A stretch of 64,000 bases of DNA. Source: Phymatolithon calcareum (taxonomy: Eukaryota > Rhodophyta > Florideophyceae > Hapalidiales). Shown piece after piece: positions 57,560-64,000 of the stretch. Position 1 is the first letter of the stretch. Each line of letters starts with the position of its first letter. The notes under the pieces are model-generated. The model searched no databases and was not told the DNA's origin. It was given only the letters and a program-made list of their open reading frames with translations. The stretch spans positions 1,798,001 to 1,862,000 of the forward strand of contig OZ345352.1 in NCBI GenBank assembly GCA_977006965.1, read 5' to 3'. Both the position numbers and the translations under genes were made by a program.

Positions 57560-58290
57560 CTTCAATGGCCTTTGACAGAATTTTGTACCGTGGGAGTTCC
57601 GCCTACAGCACCTGCCCTCGAAGTTAACACGAAGACTTGGAAAAGTAGGGGAAGAGACAAGCGACACTAGGGCAGAGCTGGAACTCGAAACGCTTGACCG
57701 CAAGCAGATCTTGCATCCATGGTCCTTCAATTCGAACGACCATGGAGCCGCCCGGTCGCTGCGGGCTGCCTCTCCACTAAGGAGAGCTACAGGCCGAGAA
57801 GAGGCCAAGAAGCGCTCTCAAGCGAACCACTTAAAAAGCATACCCGGAACATACGCCTCTCTCCTGGGCGATATACCAAACCAAGATATCGAGTCGGCCG
57901 TAACAAACGCCTCCGACCTCAGCAAGTGGAATCAAATGAAACCTTCTAGATATGCTAGCCTTAGGGGAATAAAGTAATCATCATCATCATTGACCGCATG
58001 CGAAAATCGAACACGGCAACGGACATCCAAGACAGATGTGCCTCCTGACGAGCTTGGGAACAACAAGAAGAACTCCGTGCCAGGAAAATTACCTTTTCAA
58101 AGCATGGTCTACCGCACCAAGCAGTGAGGATGGAAGACACCAGGCACAGGATTCTCTGCGCAAGATAGTTTGCAGGTCACTTTCCAAGAAATCCGTCGAA
58201 ATTGATAGAAGCAATGAGCAGTCAAGGAGCATGGACAGTTAGAACACTCAGCAGCATCCCGAGAAAGCCTACATGGACCCCTAGTGTCTG
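57560..58290 (+). mobile_element. LINE E fragment with a nested insertion
   Basis: 57560-57702 matches 39840-39900 (complement; GGGCAGAGCTGGAACTCGAA block), and 57990-58290 matches about 39535-39780 (CACCAAGCAGTGAGGATG, GCGCAAGATAGTTTGCAGG, AAGCCTACATGGACCCC). The two pieces join correctly once the 287-bp insert between them is removed. C-terminal coding region only, degenerate. Confidence 0.8.
57703..57989 (+). mobile_element. 287-bp retroposed insert with (TCA)n tail
   Basis: Flanked by perfect 9-bp repeats TTGACCGCA (57694-57702 and 57990-57998) and ending AAGTAATCATCATCATCA. A short frame ending MKPSRYASLRGIK runs into the tail, so this may be the 3' end of yet another LINE family rather than a SINE. 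Confidence 0.75.
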
Positions 58291-59310
58291 TTTTACGAAA
58301 ATTTTCCCTCAATTGAGGGAATTTTTTGCACATGAAAGCTTCTCGCTATCAAGCACATCAACAGCGCCAAGCTCATAGAGGACTTCAGCATGCTTAGTGA
58401 AGCAGTTCCTAACAGTAGAAGTGTCGCTAATGTATATTGTTGCACTATCAAGCGTATTAAATGGGGAGCACATAATGGTCGAGGAATTGCATTTTCAAAT
58501 TCGGCAGTTGTTTGCACAACAAAAGTAGTCATGATTACCTCTGCAGTCATTCTTTTACTTTTCTTAGGGTAACGTGACGTCCAACACTGCTCTCGAATGC
58601 AAATGTACGTTCTGGCGCGACTGAACGTCGACAAGTAATGCGCGTGTCAAATGCTATCGCTGAGTTGCTCGCCGGGCACTTCACAAAACCTTCGCTGCGT
58701 CATGTGCTGCTGACACTCTGCATGGGCACCAGAGAATAACAGCCAGCTAACAACCTAGAAAATCGCCAGAAGAGTTAGATGACCCATGTGAACTATAGGC
58801 GCAGTTGTTGAATCTCTGCAGAGTCAGCACTCACCAAGTATGAATCCGCACATGCAATGCGCCTTATACCGGCATACGCGGCCACAAGACAGCGCAGAAC
58901 TGCCATTCCGTGGGCCATCTCGCCTTCAAAATCTCTTTGACACAGTGTGCTTTCTGTGGTCATTCGTGGGATCGACAATATCTTGACCGAGGTGACCATC
59001 GGTACTGCGCAGACTACATGTCGCCTAATTCACTTCATTGCACTCTGAATGAAATCAACCGGAGGTGTTCGGCCACCAGCATCTCTGTTTTGGAAGAAGA
59101 TGGGCCGGGGAGATAATTCTTCGGCCTGGTAGACTTCCAGAAAGCGCTCTCAGTGCCGAACTCAACTCTTGCCATGAGGACGAGTATTTCGAAAAACTTA
59201 ATAGGCTCTGTCACTGTAGTCTCTTTTCGCCCCTTTCTTCTCAGCTTAGCGGACGTCCAAGCAGCAGGTTTTCGCAGGTAACTTGGGGAAACATCGTCAC
59301 CACGCAATCG
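58291..59310. other. intergenic, no gene recognised
   Basis: It contains the palindrome CCCTCAATTGAGGG near 58306, also present near 60609, both next to LINE-E-like sequence. No gene supported. Confidence 0.4.
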
Positions 59311-59324
59311 CACTTCGAATGAAG

Positions 59325-59732
59325 AAGAAGTGGAGATTTTTATTATAGTGTTACCAACGCATCTGCAGACGCTTGAGGCAACACTTCTGATGAGCCACGA
59401 GGACTCAACTCAGAGCCCAGAGGCTCCATTTCGCATAAAAACGGCTATAGTCAGCAAAATTAGAAAACCTACCTCTGATCTCAACGGAGAGATCTCGAGG
59501 GGGAAAATCATTTCACTTCAATGGCCACGCAGAGCATCGTATCGTGTGAACGTGTCCGAGGTCGTTTCCCGCGCCGAAGCAAGTTTACCGACGTCCCGGG
59601 TCCGCGTGCCGAGCCGATCTTCAGGACTTACTCTCGCTCGGCCTGCCCGCCGATCCGCGCGGGGGGGTTACTGACGTCCCCAGTCTTGCGTGCGCCGGAG
59701 CGCGATGGGCGAGTTTACCGACGTCCCGGGTC
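59325..59732 (-). mobile_element. SINE-like family D element with one monomer (D3)
   Basis: 408 bp between perfect 14-bp TSDs CACTTCGAATGAAG (59311-59324 and 59733-59746). The body and tail match D2 at 31965; the GC-rich 130-bp monomer is present 1.15 times (59584-59732). It begins at the same monomer position (ending at CCCGGGTCC) as D2, so that point is probably the genuine 5' end. Confidence 0.9.
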
Positions 59733-59746
59733 CACTTCGAATGAAG

Positions 59747-61280
59747 TCAAATACCACAATACTCGGATAAGAAGTCTCCGTTTAGAGTGCGAAGTTTCCA
59801 CAACTGAGAGTAAAATCATCCTTAAAACGGACATAGAACTTCCGCTTGTACCTTGACACCCAATGAGCGCACGTATTCGGCTCGCGGTCGGGCGTGATGA
59901 CATCAAGTTCCCGATGCGATGTTTGGTCTCAAAGGCCCTGTAAGACTTAGGCGAGAGATCTCGGAAGAGGGCGTTTAGAGCTTCTGAAGGTTGTATCGAA
60001 GCTTGTATGCCCTTCTGAGGAGCATGTGATCGCGACTGTAGACGATAAACAGGCGTTTCGCGATGAAGATTGGCAAGGATGAACACTGTAAGCAGGCCTG
60101 GGCGGTACCGCGCTTTTGCCGGTGTTGGTTCGGTTCAAGTTGCTGAGCGTCTGTAATGTCATCGTCAGCGTTCTCTGCCTTGACGTTGACAATGTGGACT
60201 GTCTTAATCTTAGTCTTCTTCAATGGATGACGAATCAGAACCCATATCAGGCGATGTAACATGCTCGCGCGACCATTGATTTTTCCCCGAGTACATTCTG
60301 AACCATACTACTCACCTTTTTTAACTTCGAAATGGCTCCGGAAAGTCTGGAGCACTCTGCAAGACCGCTTGCAGATGCTGCATTGGTGTGTACTGATGTA
60401 CCGACCGCGCGCGGCCGATGTTTTTCTCCTGGAATGGCAGGTCTGGTACGTCTGAGTGACCAACATATTTTCATTTCTAGCGCCGAACGAAGCGAATTTA
60501 AGGTAGTATTGTGGATACTCCTCGCACAGAAGATGAGCCAGGCTTTACGAATATGGCGTGAGCGATCTGTTTCGAATTTGCTTTATGGATTTTTTCAAGC
60601 TTTCAAATCGCCCCTCAATTGAGGGGGTTCGGCACATAGACACTAGGGTATAGTACTTGCGAGCCGCACTTTGTGTTTGCGCTTTAGAATCGCTCCAGAA
60701 GCCTATTGTTACGAATTCCGTTCTCGTCACTTGTACCGAGATATTCTGAGGTGCGTCTATTTTGAATTTCCTCGTTCGCCAAAAGAAAGGCTTTACCCCG
60801 ATCGGGACACTCTTTTTTATTCAGCTTCAGCGCTTCCCCTACCGAAGCTGGGCCGAAAAGGGCCGATTTCGGGGAGAGGCCCTTTTGGGGAGCACATCCC
60901 TTGTTCATTAACTGTTAGTTTTTCATCGACGCTTTGCTCCGCTCAGCAAGCTTAGTCCATGGGGTGAGTTAGGCCGCTGAGCTTGCCTAGTCGTCCTCCT
61001 TCCTCTGCACTCTTCTTGTTTTGGGCGCCTCCAAATTTAATTTGGACATACATTGTTACAATAACGAACAATATTCGCTAATAGCCACTATTCAGTCACG
61101 TTCACGTTCATATACTCTCTAAGCGAAAGCCAGACCATGCAATGAAGGACGAACAAGCCCCACTGTTATGGTGGACGTTCTCTCTCCTGTCGATCAGCTC
61201 ACCTTGCCCGAACACGCCGCCAGAAGGAGATTGCAAGCCTACCGAGTCCAGAAAAAATAGGCGCCCTGTGGGACGGTGCG
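59747..61280. other. intergenic with LINE E remnant
   Basis: 60655-60790 matches LINE E (GCGCTTTAGAATCGCTCCAG and TACGAATTCCGTTC blocks of 40185-40240). Frames at 59975-60262 and 59715-60086 (minus) may be part of a further LINE, but no domain is certain. Nothing else is supported. Confidence 0.45.
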
Positions 61281-61940
61281 TCACCAGCACCATTCGGAGT
61301 ATAGGGAATCCACCCAGTCGAACGGCGTATTGCACGCCGGATTGGCGCAATAACGCTTACATGTCATATGCTTCTTCTCCAATACAAGGCGGTTTAGAGC
61401 GCTGAATGCCGCTCCATTTCCCTCCAGGACGGCGAGACAGTCCCGCGGATCCAGCTCCGCTGGCGGTCCTGCGGCTGTTGCTTCGCACTTCGGGCACGGG
61501 AGCGGATACTGGTGCGTCTCGGTGGCGATTTTGACGAGATGCTGACGGATGCACGGCTGGCAGAACGAATGGCCGCAATTAGAAGGGAGAAAGCATGCGT
61601 TCGCACGGGTCATTCCGTCACAGAGGGAGCACTCTATAAGTAGATTTGCGGGGTTTGGCTTCGCGTCCATGTGATCACCCGGTGGCGACTGCCGTCTCGG
61701 ATTGGAGGACGGTCCCGCGGAATTACGTCTATCTGGCTGGGCGAGCATGCGAGCGATTTCGGCGTCGCGCGCAAGGGCGAGATCTTCGTCCGTCATATCG
61801 TACATAATCCCCGGCGCCAGGTCAGCTTGTGACATATGGAGAAGTGTGTCCGGCGACACTTCTCCGGCTCCGTCTTCGCGGAGTTGCATGCGCATGGCTT
61901 CGAGGTAGTCGCGCTCCTCGAATGATGAACGGCCCGCCAT
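61281..61940 (-). pseudogene. RBR-type E3 ubiquitin ligase, 5' fragment
   Basis: 219 codons from a good ATG at 61940. An acidic N-terminal segment with short helices (DLALARDAEIARMLAQ) is followed by a complete RING1 at about residues 103-160 (C-x2-C ... C-x-H-x2-C-x2-C ... C-P-x-C) and the start of the IBR (CANPACNTPFDW). The frame runs out after FDWVDS within eight unrelated codons. The matching gene at 63408-64000 continues from FDW through IBR and RING2, so the catalytic half is missing here. A possible GT donor directly after the Trp codon leaves open an intron, but no downstream exon is found before 60000. A truncated duplicate, or a RING1-only protein. Confidence 0.75.
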
Positions 61941-62028
61941 TCACGAACGGGAGAGACCAACGGTCTCTGGTCCCGGTTGCGTTTTAAGGAATGAGATTCC
62001 CAGATCAAATGGCCGGTCGTTTTGTGTT

Positions 62029-62062
62029 GTGCAGCTATAGCTGCACTGTAACTATATAGTTA
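62029..62062. repeat. two adjacent perfect palindromes
   Basis: GTGCAGCTATAGCTGCAC (62029-62046) followed two bases later by TAACTATATAGTTA (62049-62062), 90-120 bp upstream of the RBR fragment's ATG, where its promoter should be. The second contains a TATA-like core. Confidence 0.8.
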
Positions 62063-62256
62063 TAACGTAGCTAGTGTAGAATTGTTTCAATAGATCGAAA
62101 ATCTCCAGATTAATCTGAAACTGAATATTTACAGAACTTCTCAGTAGGGCGCGCTCCGATTGGGCTAGGGGCTGAGAGAAAATATGTCAGATAAGCAAAA
62201 AATTAGAACGGACCTGAAATAATAATAAGTAGATGTTTTCCGTAAGCGGGCACGGA

Positions 62257-62333
62257 GGACCAGGCCCGAGTGGGTACAATAGGGCCCGAGAGCCTAGCCC
62301 GAATGTGCTATTGTACCCACGAGGGCCTTGTCC
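62257..62333. repeat. 77-bp foldback hairpin with CCCGAG core
   Basis: Inverted arms GGACCAGGCCCGAGTGGGTA / (complement) GGACAAGGCCCTCGTGGGTA and an inner ACAATAG / CTATTGT pair around a GCCCGAGAGCCTAGCCCGA centre. Same layout as the foldback element at 43799-43963. Confidence 0.72.
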
Positions 62334-62559
62334 GAGTCTGTCCTACATTCTCTTTTCATGCCCGTTTATTGTAAACATTTGACTTGTTTTTGGATAAGCT
62401 GGCAAATACACATTGAGCGAAGTAATGCTTTATTGTTAATAGATTTTCTGGATTGGGTTTCATCCAAAGGTGTTGGTACCGTTAATCTCATCCCTGACTG
62501 TGAGAAATCAATCATCAGATTATATATCAAAGTTTGGGAGCTGCAGTGGTGAAAAGAAT

Positions 62560-62960
62560 GGCTTACGCAAACTGGAATTTATTAATGCGATTAAAGTGCG
62601 TTTGACGCTTGGCATCGAAATTAGTCACAAGTGCCTTCCTGCAAATATTCCTGAAGACTGATTTTACTGGACCACCACAACACAAAATTCCAGATATCGT
62701 TGCCGTAATTGTCACCACTGCAGATATTCACTACCGGCGATCCAACAAGGTCCTGGTTTTTGGTTCACAGAGGCATCCCACAAGGATCCCCCTTGAGTCC
62801 AACGTATATCATTTTCATGGATTTGATTGCAACTAAGGTTTTAACGTGTACAGCTCGAGAGTTAGCGGAAACGGAAGATCCCTTTCGACTGTCCCGCAGC
62901 CATTCCAGAAATCCTTCAACCACCAAGGTGACAGCACCAACTACAAGCTAAGTCCAACAC
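62560..62960 (+). pseudogene. LINE reverse-transcriptase fragment (family G)
   Basis: The segment HRGIPQGSPLSPTYIIFMDLI at 62770-62835 is RT motif B; upstream and downstream coding is broken by stops and frame changes. A LINE-A-type tail (GTTGCCCCAGGCGTCTGCTG ... TTTAAAAATCTCC, CTTCTTCTTCC) lies 290 bp further on at 63250-63325 and may be its 3' end. Confidence 0.7.
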
Positions 62961-63249
62961 AGCTCGAAATCAGATTCGGAGAACAGGTTCCACAATACAT
63001 GTCCACACTGGAAGACATTTTGAGCAAGGCCTTTCTCAATGACAAAGAAGTCACTGATGCATAACAAACCCTAGCTGAATTAAATTTGTTTAGCATCCAG
63101 TTGAAGTTGGAGATGTTTGTGTATTAACATGCAAACAATGATTTATTGGCTAGACGTATTCCACGACCTGATTAACTTCCCACTAATTGGTTAAGGACCA
63201 GACGTAGGTAACTTCTAGCCGCATCTCACTCTAAACGCAAGTCTGGAAA

Positions 63250-63325
63250 TTGCAAAGTTGCCCCAGGCGTCTGCTGATGCGATGGTAACGTTTAAAAATC
63301 TCCATTTCCTCGCCTTCTTCTTCCG
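63250..63325 (+). mobile_element. LINE A-type 3' tail
   Basis: Last ~75 bp of the LINE A/D-type 3' end, diverged, ending in CTT repeats. Confidence 0.75.
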
Positions 63326-63407
63326 ACTAATTCGACCTGGTGGAGGAGAAACAAGTTAAGCAATATAAGAAGAATTTTCTTTCAATTTCAAAATAATTAT
63401 TCAGTAT

Positions 63408-64000
63408 TTATCGCTCCTGGTTCAATTTCAAAGCTTCGAGAAATGGACTAAGAGTCCAATTTCCCGAACGTTTCGGCAACTGAAAAGACTTCCACAAGGA
63501 TCGTACAAGAGTGCCGAGTCTAGTAGGAACAGACACCCGCTGGACCTGGACTGGTTCTGGTTCGTGAGGGGCAACATTTGGAGCCACAACCTCATCCGCT
63601 TGTTCACCATTAGCTGCAGCCGGCTCTTCGTCGTTGCGAAACAATCCACAAGTGCAATTCGGGCTTCCATGCGCGTTATTGGGCGTTTCCTCAAGAGAGA
63701 AATATTCCTTGCCACAGTTGTAGCAAAACCCGCATCCACACTTGCACTTGACAAAGTTGCAATCTCCCTTCTGACGATCAATCGTAATGTCGCATTTCGG
63801 GCATGCTTTCCACGCCTCCTCCCTTGCTAGTTTTGCAAATGCATCCGTACCTTCTTTCTCGACGACATACTGCTCGCAAGTTCGGTCGACGTGCCATTGC
63901 ACCTTGCAATTTACACAAGTTTCCTTGTTACAAGAAGGACACATAACCCTAAACTCCCCAATGCGACCACGAACAGCGGGATTATCAGCCCAATCGAACG
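63408..64000 (-). CDS. RBR-type E3 ubiquitin ligase, 3' part (runs off the window)
   Basis: Coding sequence open to the right edge; the first visible residues are FDWADNPAVRGRIGEFRV. It contains the second half of the IBR (MCPSCNKETCVNCKVQWH) and a complete RING2 (CPKCDITI, then GDCNFVKC with the catalytic-type Cys, then CGCGFCYNCG), followed by an acidic linker and a basic C-terminal tail with a YDPC-free Trp/Phe stretch. RBR ligases take ubiquitin from an E2 onto the RING2 Cys and pass it to the substrate. The RING1 half should lie beyond 64000, and its beginning should resemble the fragment at 61281-61940. Confidence 0.85.
   Translation of the reverse strand, partial: FDWADNPAVRGRIGEFRVMCPSCNKETCVNCKVQWHVDRTCEQYVVEKEGTDAFAKLAREEAWKACPKCDITIDRQKGDCNFVKCKCGCGFCYNCGKEYFSLEETPNNAHGSPNCTCGLFRNDEEPAAANGEQADEVVAPNVAPHEPEPVQVQRVSVPTRLGTLVRSLWKSFQLPKRSGNWTLSPFLEALKLNQER

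Noticed and set aside
61108-61350. Minus-strand frame overlapping the end of the RBR fragment, tested as a continuation after an intron
   Set aside because: It lacks the Cys/His pattern of the IBR or RING2 and does not resemble the matching part of the gene at 63408-64000.

Overview
This window is nuclear DNA of a eukaryote. The genes carry TATA boxes 80-110 bp upstream. The two multi-exon genes have short GT-AG introns (75-104 bp) with CTAAC branch sites. Between genes lies a dense layer of nested non-LTR retrotransposons, SINE-like elements and small inverted-repeat elements. Intron-poor genes in a repeat matrix, Hedgehog-type Hint (Hog) domains outside animals, and a stand-alone EgtB/OvoA-type enzyme would suit a red alga. 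That placement is inference; no ribosomal or organellar marker is present to settle it.

Region by region. 1-10122: a tandem array with a 3752-bp period (two full units and a truncated third; it probably continues to the left). Each unit carries one minus-strand gene for a small secreted six-cysteine protein. Two diverged paralogues of that gene, nearly identical to each other, sit at 11880-12395 and 18945-19460. All five copies share a TATA box and a 3' hairpin with compensatory changes. 10200-35200: almost entirely mobile DNA. It holds LINE families (here called A, B, C), SINE-like families D and F, a tyrosine-recombinase element, and a hAT-like transposon inside a LINE. Many have exact target-site duplications (TSDs). 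36364-36963: a secreted protein with a His/Asp/Glu repeat tail. 39394-43963: a dead LINE (family E) and several inverted-repeat elements. 44632-49813: the main gene locus, two tandem genes combining signal peptide, DOMON domain, copper type II monooxygenase-like domain and C-terminal Hog domain. The first keeps all copper ligands; the second has lost all six but keeps the Hog catalytic motifs. 50502-50795: mitochondrial ribosomal protein mL41. 52635-53948: a non-heme-iron sulfoxide synthase of the EgtB/OvoA type. 57560-63330: more LINE debris. 61281-64000: a 5' fragment of an RBR E3 ubiquitin ligase gene downstream of the 3' part of a second RBR gene that runs off the window.

The genes do not form one pathway. 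The common theme is secretion: the five small proteins, the His-rich protein and both Hog proteins begin with signal peptides. The most notable biology is the monooxygenase-Hog tandem pair, the recently amplified secreted-protein array, and a SINE-like family with GC-rich 130-bp 5' monomers that shares its 3' end with a resident LINE.
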